The notes under the pieces: generated by a model
Database searches by the model: none
The model's input: only the letters and a program-made list of their open reading frames with translations
What the model was told of the DNA's origin: nothing
Assembly (NCBI GenBank): GCA_963803575.1
Contig: CAWDMW010000002.1
Coordinates: 1,302,001 to 1,366,000, forward strand
DNA length: 64,000 bases
Origin: CAWDMW01 sp963803575
Lineage (GTDB): Bacteria; Pseudomonadota; Alphaproteobacteria; Rickettsiales; UBA998
Reading direction: 5' to 3'
Shown: piece by piece, positions 35,512-44,565 of the stretch
How the letters are laid out: each line of letters begins with the position of its first letter
Numbering within the stretch: the stretch's first letter is position 1
Made by a program: the position numbers and the translations under genes

Positions 35512-36931
35512 ATATATGTTCTTTTGCCGCTTTGATTGCTTCATGTACTTTCACAGGCGCTGTACCACCAAAGCTATGGCGGCTTGCAACAGAATGTTCT
35601 ACGCTTAGCACAGTATAAATGTCTTGAGTGATACGACGTTCAACAGACTGCATCTCTTCCAGCGATATTTCCCATAAGTAACATGCTTGCCGCTCCGCCA
35701 GCCCAACAATGCGACCTGTAATGTGATGTGCATCACGAAATGCGATACCCAGTTCACGCACCAACCAATCAGCCAAGTCTGTTGCTGTAGAGTAACCTTG
35801 CTTTGCTGCTTCCAGCATGGCTTCCTTGTGAACCGTGAGATCTGCAATCATCTCATTCATTGCTAATAAGCACAAACGCAGCGATTGTGTTGTGTCAAAC
35901 ACTGGTTCTTTGTCTTCCTGCAAATCTTTGTTATAGGCGAGGGGGGTGCCTTTGATGACGGTCAATAACTGAATCAGGTTGCCATTAATGCGCCCTGTTT
36001 TTGCACGGATTAATTCCGCAGCGTCAGGATTGCGTTTTTGTGGCATAATGGAACTGCCGGAGGTCAATGATTCTGGCAGGGTAATAAACTTTACCAATGC
36101 AGATGACCAGACAACCAATTCTTCAGCTAACCGCGATAGGTTCGACACGCAAATAGCGGCGTGGCTAATATATTCTATCGCTACATCTCTTGAAGCTACC
36201 GCGTCTAATGAGTTACGACAAGGTCGTGCAAACCCTAAAGAAGATGCAGTCTGTTTTCGGTCGATAGGAAATGATGTGCCAGCCAGTGCAGCAGCACCCA
36301 AAGGACATTCATTCACACGTACAACAAGCCCAGAAAACCGTGCATAATCGCGCAAAAACATCTCATGATAGGCCATTAGATGATGGGCAAAGGTGACAGG
36401 TTGTGCGGTTTGCAAATGCGTAAAACCTGGCATGATCGTGTCAGTATGTTGCTCAGCAACAGCCAGCAAGGTCTGGTTTAATCCTTGCAATAACGTTTTA
36501 ACTTCATTGATATTTTGACGTAAATATAGCCGAATGTCTGTAGCAACCTGATCGTTTCTTGAGCGCGCCGTATGTAGCTTACCTGCAACATCCCCAATAA
36601 GTTCTTTAAGACGAGCCTCAATATGCATGTGGATATCTTCCAGCTCTGGCTGCCATTGCATCTGGCCATCAGCAATTTCAGCGTTAATCTGATTCAGCCC
36701 GTCACTGATACGTTTAGCTTCATCCTGCGTAACAATTCCCGTATTGGCAAGCATCGCCACATGTGCCAATGAGCCTCGAATATCGTATGCATACAGTGCG
36801 TTATCGAAGCCAATAGATGCATTCAGTGTTGCCATGATCTCAGAAGCACCTTGCGCGTAATGCCCACCCCACATAGGGTTTGCTTTGGAAGCCAATGAAT
36901 CATTTTGCTTGTGTTTTTCTGATACGGTCAT
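35504..36931 (-). CDS. argH: Argininosuccinate lyase
   Basis: ArgH splits argininosuccinate to arginine and fumarate, the last arginine step. The 475-residue protein has the fumarase/aspartase signature GSSIMPQKRNPD (about residues 292-303) with the catalytic Ser, along with MWGGHYAQG near the start, HMHIEARL, TARSRNDQVATD and PGFTHLQTAQP. Length is typical (about 460-475). The ATG lies only 12 bases from the divergent tlpA ATG, leaving no usual space for promoters between them, and no Shine-Dalgarno is visible before it. It heads the argH-lipoprotein-lysA operon. Confidence 0.96.
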   Translation of the reverse strand: MTVSEKHKQNDSLASKANPMWGGHYAQGASEIMATLNASIGFDNALYAYDIRGSLAHVAMLANTGIVTQDEAKRISDGLNQINAEIADGQMQWQPELEDIHMHIEARLKELIGDVAGKLHTARSRNDQVATDIRLYLRQNINEVKTLLQGLNQTLLAVAEQHTDTIMPGFTHLQTAQPVTFAHHLMAYHEMFLRDYARFSGLVVRVNECPLGAAALAGTSFPIDRKQTASSLGFARPCRNSLDAVASRDVAIEYISHAAICVSNLSRLAEELVVWSSALVKFITLPESLTSGSSIMPQKRNPDAAELIRAKTGRINGNLIQLLTVIKGTPLAYNKDLQEDKEPVFDTTQSLRLCLLAMNEMIADLTVHKEAMLEAAKQGYSTATDLADWLVRELGIAFRDAHHITGRIVGLAERQACYLWEISLEEMQSVERRITQDIYTVLSVEHSVASRHSFGGTAPVKVHEAIKAAKEHIYA

Positions 36932-36943
36932 AATCTGGGGGCA

Positions 36944-37507
36944 ATGAAAAGATATTCTTTTACCTTAGACCGGAAATGCTGGATACTCGCAACCTTTTTC
37001 TTAGTATGGAGTGGGGTGGCCGCTGCAAAAGATACGGCTGTACCGCTGACAGAAAACAGCCCTATTTTTGTGCAAACTGAAACGGTGTCTTTCCCAAATA
37101 TTGGATTCTATACACCGTCTGGCGAATATGAGCGACTTTCACATAGTAATGGCACGCTTCGCCTCATCAGTTTTTGGGCAACGTGGTGCATACCTTGCAT
37201 TGCAGAGTTACCACAACTGCAAACATTACAAAACCACTATGGCAAAAAGCTACATATCATCATGATAGGGGAAGATCAAAAGGGCTTTAAAACCATGCAG
37301 CCATTTATTAACAAGCATGGCCTGCAAAACCTGACATATCGCTGGGACAAACGCAGTACAGAGTTTCGTAAACTTCGTATGCGCGGCCTGCCAGCTTCTT
37401 TTCTAATTGATGAGGATGGTCACTGGGTTGCTACGGTACAGGGAAAGATTGACTGGCTGGCAAAAGACATCAAACATCTGCTAGATACACAGATACATAA
37501 AGAATAA
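36944..37507 (+). CDS. tlpA: TlpA-like membrane-anchored thiol-disulphide reductase
   Basis: The 187-residue protein has an N-terminal anchor or signal helix (about residues 10-30, CWILATFFLVWSGVAAA) and a periplasmic thioredoxin domain with active site WATWCIPCIAELPQL (C-I-P-C) at about residues 76-90. The cis-Pro segment is RMRGLPASFLID. TlpA-type proteins reduce disulphides for cytochrome oxidase copper-site assembly or cytochrome c maturation. GGGGG just before the ATG serves as ribosome-binding site. Its position divergent from argH is the classic alphaproteobacterial arrangement. Confidence 0.92.
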   Translation: MKRYSFTLDRKCWILATFFLVWSGVAAAKDTAVPLTENSPIFVQTETVSFPNIGFYTPSGEYERLSHSNGTLRLISFWATWCIPCIAELPQLQTLQNHYGKKLHIIMIGEDQKGFKTMQPFINKHGLQNLTYRWDKRSTEFRKLRMRGLPASFLIDEDGHWVATVQGKIDWLAKDIKHLLDTQIHKE

Positions 37508-37571
37508 ATTTGTGTTCTTTGTAGCAATATGGCACTTCTAGCGCTTTCAATATTTCGAGTACTCAACACAT

Positions 37572-39107
37572 ATGACTCCTGCGTACATTACAACTCCTAT
37601 CTATTATGTGAATGACAAGCCGCATATTGGCCATGCATACACCTCAATTGCCTGTGATGCCTTAGCGCGGTTCAAGCGTATGGAAGGTACAGAGGTGTAT
37701 TTTTTAACCGGTACAGATGAACACGGCCAGAAAGTGGAACAATCCGCTGAAAAATCAGGGCTTTCACCGCAAGAATTTAGCGACATGGTGTCTGAATCAT
37801 TTCGTGATCTGGTAGATGAGTTAAACTTGTCTAATAATGACTTTATCCGTACGACAGAACCTCGTCATTACCGCGCTGCACAAGCTATGTGGAAACAATT
37901 GCACGAAAGCGGTGATATTTATCTGGGGAGTTACGCTGGATGGTATTCTGTGCGTGACGAAGCTTTTTATGCTGAAAGCGAATTAATCGAAGGCAAAGCA
38001 CCTACTGGCGCTGATGTGGAATGGGTGGAGGAACCGAGTTACTTCTTTCGTTTATCAAAGTGGCAGGATAAATTGCTTGCTTTCTATGATGAACACCCTG
38101 ACTTCATTATGCCGTCTTCGCGCCGCAATGAGGTTATTTCCTTTGTGAAAGGTGGATTGCATGATCTTTCTATTTCGCGCACTACTTTTTCCTGGGGTGT
38201 TCCGGTGCCGGGCGATGAATCGCACATTATGTATGTATGGCTGGATGCGCTAACGAATTACTTAACCGCTCTAGGGTACCCTGATAAGGATAGCGACACA
38301 TATAAACAGTTTTGGCAGGAAGGCAACGTTACGCATGTGGTGGGGAAAGATATATTACGGTTTCATGCTGTTTACTGGCCAGCTTTCCTGATGAGTGCCG
38401 GTTTATCTGTGCCAAAACAGATTTTTGCTCATGGCTGGTGGACAAATGAAGGACAAAAGATTTCAAAATCAGTGGGGAATGTCATTAAACCAGAGCAGCT
38501 GATTGAAACATATGGTCTGGATCAAACACGGTATTTTCTGCTAAGAGAAGTACCGTTTGGTAATGATGGCAATTTTTCACGGCTGGCTATGGTACAACGG
38601 TTAAATAGTGAGTTATCAAACACGATTGGCAATTTGGCGCAGCGTAGTCTGGCCATGGTGCATAAGCATTGCGAGAGCAGGGTGCCTTCAAATGAGGCGA
38701 TTGAAGCGCAGGATACGAAGATGTTGAATGCTATTTATGAAAGCCTTGCCCCGTTCACTGATGCGATGAACAACTTGCAGTTTAGTCATGCTATAGAAGT
38801 GATATTGGACAATGCACGAACATTGAATGAATATATCGACGCTCAGGCACCATGGGTGTTGCGTAAACAACATGTGGCGCGTATGCAGGCAGTGTTATAT
38901 GCGTTGCTGGAGGGTATCCGCATCATCAGCTTATGTTTACAACCGTTTATTCCTGATTCAGCTGATAAGCTGTTATTCCAGCTGGGTGTATCCTCTGACA
39001 CACGAAACGTGGTCGCGATGACATCTGGATATGCCTTAAGGCCAAACGCTATCTTACCTGCGCCGGAACCTGTTTTTCCTCGCTTCGAGGTAGGAGACTC
39101 TTTGTAA
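37572..39107 (+). CDS. metG: Methionyl-tRNA synthetase
   Basis: MetG charges tRNA-Met. The 511-residue class I synthetase has the HIGH motif as PHIGHAYTS (about residues 16-24) and the KMSKS motif as KISKS in GQKISKSVGNVI (about 296-307). The zinc-knuckle cysteines of the long MetG type are missing from the connective peptide, placing it in the short type with no C-terminal dimerisation domain. It starts 64 bases after tlpA. Confidence 0.97.
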   Translation: MTPAYITTPIYYVNDKPHIGHAYTSIACDALARFKRMEGTEVYFLTGTDEHGQKVEQSAEKSGLSPQEFSDMVSESFRDLVDELNLSNNDFIRTTEPRHYRAAQAMWKQLHESGDIYLGSYAGWYSVRDEAFYAESELIEGKAPTGADVEWVEEPSYFFRLSKWQDKLLAFYDEHPDFIMPSSRRNEVISFVKGGLHDLSISRTTFSWGVPVPGDESHIMYVWLDALTNYLTALGYPDKDSDTYKQFWQEGNVTHVVGKDILRFHAVYWPAFLMSAGLSVPKQIFAHGWWTNEGQKISKSVGNVIKPEQLIETYGLDQTRYFLLREVPFGNDGNFSRLAMVQRLNSELSNTIGNLAQRSLAMVHKHCESRVPSNEAIEAQDTKMLNAIYESLAPFTDAMNNLQFSHAIEVILDNARTLNEYIDAQAPWVLRKQHVARMQAVLYALLEGIRIISLCLQPFIPDSADKLLFQLGVSSDTRNVVAMTSGYALRPNAILPAPEPVFPRFEVGDSL

Positions 39108-39114
39108 GGTAGCT

Positions 39115-39870
39115 GTGTTTATACGTATCCTATGCATAGCTATCATAACCCTATGGCTTCAGGGTAGCGTCGTTTGTTTAGCATCACCATTGAGCAATGT
39201 AGGCGGTGCAACCGTACAAGACGGTTTGCATACTATGGAATGGCGCGGTGCTTATGAGCTTGATGAGTCGGGCAAACGAAATCATCAGCGTTTTAGAATG
39301 CGTCAACATTATGATATTGGCTTTACGGATTGGTATGCAGGGCGCGTCTCTGTCGTGCAGAACAAACTGGATGAAGAGACATTACAGCATCAGAATATTA
39401 CCATTGAGAATCGCTTTCAATTAATTGAAGAGCGTGATTATGGATGGAATGGCGGTATACGTCTTAACTATACTCACGCTCGCAACAATGTACCGGACCA
39501 TGCAGATGTGCGTCTTATTGCTAACGTTCCTTTCAATCATCAATGGGAATGGCGCTACGATACTGTCTTGCGCCATGAGATAGGAGAACGCAGACAAAAC
39601 GGTATTCAGGCAGCCATACGTAACCGTGTAACACGTGCATTTGATTTACATAGTCACTATATTGATTCGGTTATTACAGGGGTTGAACTGTTTAACAATC
39701 TGGGGTTCATCCGTCAAAAGGGTAATAATCGCGATCAAACACACATAGCAGGTGTTATGGGCAGAATACATATGAAAGATAGTTTCTACATTCAGTCACA
39801 TTACCGTAAAGGCTTGTCGAACGCTTCAGTAGATCATGGTATGGGGCTGATTATAGGAAAACGTTTTTGA
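39115..39870 (+). CDS. Outer-membrane beta-barrel-like exported protein
   Basis: The 251-residue protein has a signal peptide (about 1-24, ILCIAIITLWLQGSVVCLA) and then alternating polar/hydrophobic strands (TMEWRGAYELD, RFRMRQHYDIGFTDWYAGRVSVV, YGWNGGIRLNYTHA, QWEWRYDTVLRHEIG), ending in GLIIGKRF. A terminal Phe is the classic mark of an outer-membrane barrel. The strand count suggests a 10-12-stranded barrel. It starts with GTG 7 bases after metG, so it is likely cotranscribed. No specific family recognised. Confidence 0.75.
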   Translation: MFIRILCIAIITLWLQGSVVCLASPLSNVGGATVQDGLHTMEWRGAYELDESGKRNHQRFRMRQHYDIGFTDWYAGRVSVVQNKLDEETLQHQNITIENRFQLIEERDYGWNGGIRLNYTHARNNVPDHADVRLIANVPFNHQWEWRYDTVLRHEIGERRQNGIQAAIRNRVTRAFDLHSHYIDSVITGVELFNNLGFIRQKGNNRDQTHIAGVMGRIHMKDSFYIQSHYRKGLSNASVDHGMGLIIGKRF

Positions 39871-39899
39871 AGATATACGCATTTAGATATGACGCTTAA

Positions 39900-40967
39900 C
39901 TATACAGACTTGTTCATGTAAGGGAGACAAAGATAATACAGGTTTTCCAATAAGTCTGTGCCTAAAGAACCGCCCATGCCTGTAATATTGTCACGAAAGA
40001 TAATATAGAGTGCATTTAAATGCTGGCGTATCGCTTTTTGCAAATAGCTATCGGCAAAGTCTTTATCTATGCAAATATAATGCAGCGATTCTGCCACACG
40101 AGACGCCAGCTCATACTGGAATATGCCAGCACGACTTTTCATTCTTAATGCCGTTTTAGTCATCCTCTTGACCGCGCCGGATTGATGGACGCATATTGCG
40201 CGGTAAATATCTTCAAATTCGTCCAAATCTCCCAGCACCCATTCCAGAAAATGGTCACGTGACTGAAAAATAATATGTTGTGCGTCCTGTACCCGTTTAT
40301 AATTCAGCACATCATGCGCCGACGTGCCCTGAAGCTTGTCTTTCAGGCGGTAATCTGCATCTACCATACAAATGTCATGCATATGGTCTATGCTGTGATA
40401 TGCTGATTCAATATCTTGCGTTTGGCAACGTATTAAATTAAACGTACTGGTGCCGTCACGACGTTCCGAAAGACTTTGTTGCTCTTTACTCAATCGACGC
40501 CTGTCAGGCCCTTTATAGAGATGGCTAATAACAAAATTACGAGGACGATCAATAATTAGGACAATACGCTGACATAGGGTCTTTGCGGTGAATGGTTTGG
40601 CCACAAATTCCGTAATGCCCGTATCACGTGCTGTTTCTACGTGTAGTCGTCTGGCATAGCCTGTAAGCATGATGATCGGTACAAACGGGTTGGGCGAATC
40701 TACATGATTGCGAATATGACGAATAAAGTCAATACCACTCATGGGTTGCATATCCCAGTCGGTGATAACCAGATCAATGGATTTCTTTTTCATCAGCGCC
40801 AAAGCAGAGGAACCATCAATGGCCACATACACCGTATTGAAACCAAGGCTTCGTAAAACGCGCTTGATTAAAATACTTAAATGTCGATCCTGATCTATAA
40901 GTAAGACACTAATATCACGTAGATGTGACGTAGTACTCGGTGGAGAATGCACTAAACCGGTGACCAT
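39900..40967 (-). CDS. Response regulator with unassigned C-terminal domain
   Basis: The 355-residue protein has a CheY-like receiver domain at about residues 17-137: acidic pair in LLIDQD, phospho-acceptor Asp in VITDWDM, Thr in IIMLTGY and Lys in FVAKPF. It is followed by the linker YKGPDRRR, found in many alphaproteobacterial receiver proteins. The 200 C-terminal residues are mostly helical with no DNA-binding motif or enzyme signature I can identify. No sensor kinase is adjacent. It may be a chemotaxis or cell-cycle adaptor; function uncertain. Confidence 0.8.
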   Translation of the reverse strand: MVTGLVHSPPSTTSHLRDISVLLIDQDRHLSILIKRVLRSLGFNTVYVAIDGSSALALMKKKSIDLVITDWDMQPMSGIDFIRHIRNHVDSPNPFVPIIMLTGYARRLHVETARDTGITEFVAKPFTAKTLCQRIVLIIDRPRNFVISHLYKGPDRRRLSKEQQSLSERRDGTSTFNLIRCQTQDIESAYHSIDHMHDICMVDADYRLKDKLQGTSAHDVLNYKRVQDAQHIIFQSRDHFLEWVLGDLDEFEDIYRAICVHQSGAVKRMTKTALRMKSRAGIFQYELASRVAESLHYICIDKDFADSYLQKAIRQHLNALYIIFRDNITGMGGSLGTDLLENLYYLCLPYMNKSV

Positions 40968-41029
40968 ACAAAACGCTCAAATGTTTTCATTCTATAAGCA
41001 TACAAAAAGAACCTTAATATTCTGTGTAG

Positions 41030-41677
41030 CTATAGTCGCTCTAACGCATGTCTTGCAGTTGTAGTTGTAATAGGGCGTTTTGTCTCGATGGAGAGCATAT
41101 CCATCTGCTCAACCAGTATTTCAGCGCGGTTAAATGAGCGTGGCATACGGCGCACCAGATAATCAATTACCTGTGAGGGTACACGCAGCTGACGTTGCGA
41201 AAATAACTGCATTAATACTGCCTCTAGCATTGTATCATCAGGTGACGTTAGGCGTATGGCATGAATAGCTTTCAGGCGAGACTGGAGATCCGGTAATGTT
41301 ACGGGGAACATAGCGGGAGAGATTCTACAGCAAATAAGCAACTGAGAGTTCGTTTCTTTTACCAGATTCAGTGTATGTAATAAGGCTTGCTGTTTACCTG
41401 CATCATAAAATAATGAATCCAGCAGATAATGCCCTGTAGTGATATGCTCTATATCGTTTGTACTTAACGTGATGCGGCGTGCTCCTACATGATGCGCCCA
41501 AATATCTGCTAGCAATGATTTCCCTGATCCTTCCTCGCCATAAATACATAATGCATGTGAATGCCACACATGCCCGCTAAGCAGGGCTTCTGCTGCCAGC
41601 TTGTTGCTATTACCTATAATCAGTTCCAATGAAGGATTATGGGGTAGTGATAAGGGAAGGATTGTTTGTGCAGACAT
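41030..41677 (-). CDS. hdaA: HdaA, DnaA-related regulatory inactivator
   Basis: HdaA is a short AAA+ DnaA homologue that, with the sliding clamp, promotes ATP hydrolysis by DnaA after initiation. From the ATG at 41677 it has 215 residues. Walker A is GEEGSGKS; the DnaA-like start ILPLSLPHNPSLE includes the clamp-binding L-P-L-like element near the N-terminus (QTILPLSL); sensor motifs are in the LPDLQSRLKA region (arginine finger box). The DNA-binding domain IV of DnaA is absent, as expected. A longer frame to 41725 adds an unrelated Cys-rich extension and is less likely. Confidence 0.85.
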   Translation of the reverse strand: MSAQTILPLSLPHNPSLELIIGNSNKLAAEALLSGHVWHSHALCIYGEEGSGKSLLADIWAHHVGARRITLSTNDIEHITTGHYLLDSLFYDAGKQQALLHTLNLVKETNSQLLICCRISPAMFPVTLPDLQSRLKAIHAIRLTSPDDTMLEAVLMQLFSQRQLRVPSQVIDYLVRRMPRSFNRAEILVEQMDMLSIETKRPITTTTARHALERL

Positions 41678-41881
41678 GAAACACGAACCTACTACGCCGT
41701 ATACGTTATAGCAAATAAATTGCATGGCGTTGCCACATTATATTACTGCATACCAACTAATCTTAACGAAGGATCAACAACTTTATGATGTAATGTAGAG
41801 ATCAGCGGACAGGCTGATACGATAGTGTCCAGGTAGGATGCATAATTGATAACACATATAACATACCCATAGGAGGTACCT

Positions 41882-43294
41882 ATGCCTGTCATTAATACTA
41901 ACCTTTCTGCTAATACCACGTTGCGTTATTTGAATGAGAATTCGTCTATGCAAAGTTCGTCATTGGCCAAAATATCCAGTGGTAAGCGTATTGAGCGTGC
42001 ATCTGATGATGCAGCGGGTCTTGCGGTTAGCACAAGCCTGAGAAGTGAAATCAGCATCCTTGAGCAAGCGTCTATTAACGCGGATCAGGGTATTTCTGTG
42101 CTACAAACAGCTGATGGTGCATTAGCCCGTATGGATGATGTGCTTCAACGGATGAGCGCGCTGGCGGCACAATCCATTAATGGTGGTGTGAACGATGCGA
42201 CACGTGACTTTATTGATGCGGAATTCCAGCAGCTTGTAGGTGAGCTGGATGATATTGCGGGTTCGACTGCGTTTAACGGAGCGTCATTATTGAGCGGTCT
42301 GTATAACGAGGAATTCCTGCTTGGCACGGATGGTTCCACCTCTGGCGCTGACAGCAACCGCTTAAGCATTGAAATGGGTGATTTCCGTACTGCAGGTCTG
42401 CAAGGGTTTGCAACTGAGCGTTCTGCTGGTAATAATGCACTTGGCGGTGCCGGCGGTAATGATTACAGTGACGGTAACCGTTTGCTGGCATCATTAGACG
42501 TTGGTGGTCTGGCGGTCATTGATCCAACCGCTGCTGATCTGGTGTTCTTCACTGGCACGGATGTCGACGGTGATGGTAGCGTAACCGTTGCTGATTCTGA
42601 CTTTCGTCAGGTTACGATTGATTTAGATGGTACGGCTGCTGGTGTGCAATACACGTATATTGAGTTTGATGGTTCTGCTGCGGGTAACACGCGTGTCGTT
42701 GTATCGGATCAGGATCCATTAACGGCTGCTGGTAGCACAGTGAATGATTTGCTGGATGCGATCAATGGTTCTGGTGTAGTCACAGCTGGTGTTGACTCGA
42801 ATGGCGGATTAGTCATTAAGGCGGCAGAAGCTGGTAAGTTCATGTCTCAGGTAGGCCTTAACGGTCTGGGTGATACACAATTCACTGATACAGGTGACGT
42901 AACGGTTGCAGCTGCCGATGATGGTGAAGCTGGTAACCTGGCGTCTCCGGGAAGCATTGCGGATGCAGATTCTGACAATGCAACAGGTGACTATATCAGC
43001 GTAGATACTGTTGATAACGCTGAGATTGCTGCGAACATTGTGGATGGTTCTATCAGTATTGTTGCAGAAGCCCGTGCCAATATTGGTGCACAGATTTCTC
43101 GTTTTGAGTTCCGTTCTGATGTGATCAACACATCCGTGGAAAACATCAAAGCGGCAAACTCTGCCATTTTGGATGCGGATATTGCTGAAGAGCAAACCGA
43201 GTTCGTGACGTACCAGACACTGACTCAGGCTGCTGTTGCTGCACTCTCTAAGGCCAACCAGTTGCCACAGGAACTCCTAAGACTGCTTCAGTAG
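41882..43294 (+). CDS. fliC: Flagellin
   Basis: Flagellin is the subunit of the flagellar filament, exported through the flagellar type III apparatus. The N-terminal D0/D1 region (INTNLSANTTLRYLNENSSMQSSS; ISSGKRIERASDDAAGLAVS, about residues 3-50) and the C-terminal D1/D0 region (from about 375; ANIGAQISRFEFR; final LSKANQLPQELLRLLQ) are conserved. The central 140-375 is a variable Gly/Asp/Ala-rich surface region and includes DVDGDGSVTVADSD (residues 227-240), an EF-hand/dockerin-like loop. Start is fixed by a perfect AGGAGGT 5 bases before ATG. It is a single-gene unit with its own terminator; no other flagellar genes are in the window. Confidence 0.96.
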   Translation: MPVINTNLSANTTLRYLNENSSMQSSSLAKISSGKRIERASDDAAGLAVSTSLRSEISILEQASINADQGISVLQTADGALARMDDVLQRMSALAAQSINGGVNDATRDFIDAEFQQLVGELDDIAGSTAFNGASLLSGLYNEEFLLGTDGSTSGADSNRLSIEMGDFRTAGLQGFATERSAGNNALGGAGGNDYSDGNRLLASLDVGGLAVIDPTAADLVFFTGTDVDGDGSVTVADSDFRQVTIDLDGTAAGVQYTYIEFDGSAAGNTRVVVSDQDPLTAAGSTVNDLLDAINGSGVVTAGVDSNGGLVIKAAEAGKFMSQVGLNGLGDTQFTDTGDVTVAAADDGEAGNLASPGSIADADSDNATGDYISVDTVDNAEIAANIVDGSISIVAEARANIGAQISRFEFRSDVINTSVENIKAANSAILDADIAEEQTEFVTYQTLTQAAVAALSKANQLPQELLRLLQ

Positions 43295-43316
43295 TTCTTT
43301 TAAACACTTAATAGTT

Positions 43317-43352
43317 AGCGTGGGATATGTAAAACTATCCCGCGCTTTTTTT
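43317..43352 (+). terminator. Rho-independent terminator after flagellin
   Basis: An 11-base stem (AGCGTGGGATA / TATCCCGCGCT, one G-U pair) with an 8-base loop is followed by TTTTTTT. It begins 22 bases after the stop codon. Confidence 0.9.
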
Positions 43353-43362
43353 AATTTCAGGA

Positions 43363-43392
43363 CAAAAAAAATCCCGCAAGCGACGCAGGATT
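43363..43392 (-). terminator. Rho-independent terminator after the oxygenase gene
   Basis: On the reverse strand an 8-base stem (AATCCTGC / GCGGGATT, one G-U pair) with a 7-base loop is followed by TTTTTTT. It begins at the last codons of the gene ending at 43394, back-to-back with the flagellin terminator. Confidence 0.85.
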
Positions 43393-43393
43393 C

Positions 43394-44371
43394 TTAAGGT
43401 TGCTCAGGTATGCCGTAAGCACGAACCATCCAACGGCCTTCAGGGGATTCCGGAGGCTCGATGAAACTTTCACGACCATGAGCCGTGAGAAAGTTTTTAC
43501 TAATGACTACCGTGCCCGGTTCCCATTCGACATATTGTTTGTACAGTATGTCTAGTGCTTTCCTATAATGCCCATAAGCATTAGAAGCTAACGTATTTCC
43601 GGGTTCAGCTTTAACTGCCATGCCACCATAAGGGCGTACACGGACTCTGGCTAACTGTCCATCCTTATACTCAAGAATAGACAATTTTACTTTTTTACCA
43701 GAAAAGGTTTCTGTAATAAAGACTTTCTTAGAAAGTATACCCAGTACACTTTTATCAAGCCTTTTTTGCAAATCCAGAAGATTGACAAAAAACGTCCTAC
43801 CTCTTGCTTTTGCAGGGCGTTGACAGCCCATAACGATAGTAGAAGGAGAATTAGATGTTGCTTTATCACAATGCAGATCCATTTTTGCCTCACCTCGGTA
43901 ACTTGAGGTATGTTGAAAGTCGAACTGCGTAGTCAATATATCGAAGAAAGTATCCCCTCCGATATATTGTGATGTTTTCCAGATGCCCTGACCAGTCAGC
44001 CCAAGCATAGCCAGCATAGACCATTCAAGTCTATAGCTAGGCTTTTTCGGAATAATCGCGCCTTTTTGGTTTGGAATATGAGGCGTACTTGGTAGATTTT
44101 GATCAGTTGGAAGGTTCCGAACGATCATTCCAAGAATCTTGTCATTCCTGAACGCCTCAGCATGTTCAAGAAGATGAGCACCATAAGCGCCTCCAACTTC
44201 TTTCAAAGCCTTTCTCAAATAACCTCCAGTATGCCAACACATATTGAAAGTTTCCTGATAATCAAGCCTATACGGAGGGTATGTCACCATATTCTCCGTT
44301 TCAACCATGATTTCATCAAAACGATCTCGAACCTTATCCGGAAGATAAAACTCTGGAAACCACTCTTTCAT
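43394..44371 (-). CDS. Clavaminate-synthase-like Fe(II)/2-oxoglutarate oxygenase
   Basis: The 325-residue protein fits the TauD/clavaminate-synthase oxygenase superfamily, which hydroxylates amino acids and other small molecules with Fe(II) and 2-oxoglutarate. The iron-binding HxD is LHCDKA (His167, Asp169), the distal His is in TAHGRESF (His298), and the 2-oxoglutarate-binding Arg is in GRWMVRAYG (Arg313/Arg317). The H-G-R-x-x-F...R-W-x-x-R arrangement is that of the arginine/asparagine hydroxylase group. A terminator follows it and it has no cotranscribed partner. Substrate is unknown; fatty-acid or peptide-related substrates are also possible. Confidence 0.75.
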   Translation of the reverse strand: MKEWFPEFYLPDKVRDRFDEIMVETENMVTYPPYRLDYQETFNMCWHTGGYLRKALKEVGGAYGAHLLEHAEAFRNDKILGMIVRNLPTDQNLPSTPHIPNQKGAIIPKKPSYRLEWSMLAMLGLTGQGIWKTSQYIGGDTFFDILTTQFDFQHTSSYRGEAKMDLHCDKATSNSPSTIVMGCQRPAKARGRTFFVNLLDLQKRLDKSVLGILSKKVFITETFSGKKVKLSILEYKDGQLARVRVRPYGGMAVKAEPGNTLASNAYGHYRKALDILYKQYVEWEPGTVVISKNFLTAHGRESFIEPPESPEGRWMVRAYGIPEQP

Positions 44372-44408
44372 AAGTTGTTATACTAAAGAACTAACCGCTA
44401 CAGCGGGA

Positions 44409-44435
44409 AAAAAAAGGGCTAAAAAGGAGCCCCTG
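44409..44435 (-). terminator. Hairpin and T-run in the leader of the oxygenase gene
   Basis: On the reverse strand GGGCT CCTTTTT AGCCC is followed by TTTTTTTT, about 45 bases before the oxygenase ATG. A small palindrome CCGCTGTAGCGG follows at 44405-44394. It could end an upstream reverse-strand RNA or act as an attenuator. The stem is only 5 bases. The rest of the 44372-44565 gap has no ORF. Confidence 0.4.
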
Positions 44436-44565
44436 AAATTTGCCTAAATTTGCGTTATAAACACCAAGACAAATGATACATGCTCTGCATGATAATCGAA
44501 AATCAACTTTTTGACAAGCACGTATAGCACTTGCACTCATATTCCCGGCAGGGCATATAGTATCT

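Noticed and set aside
41812..41835. GGACA/TGTCC inverted repeat in the flagellin leader as a regulatory stem
   Set aside because: Five-base arms across a 14-base loop are weak and expected by chance; no sigma28 or sigma54 promoter could be aligned with it.
42809..43195. A 128-residue reverse ORF inside the flagellin gene
   Set aside because: Its composition mirrors flagellin codon use and it has no start signals; it is a shadow.
44394..44405. The palindrome CCGCTACAGCGG as an operator or terminator
   Set aside because: The stem is only four pairs with a four-base loop, and neither strand shows a proper T-run after it.
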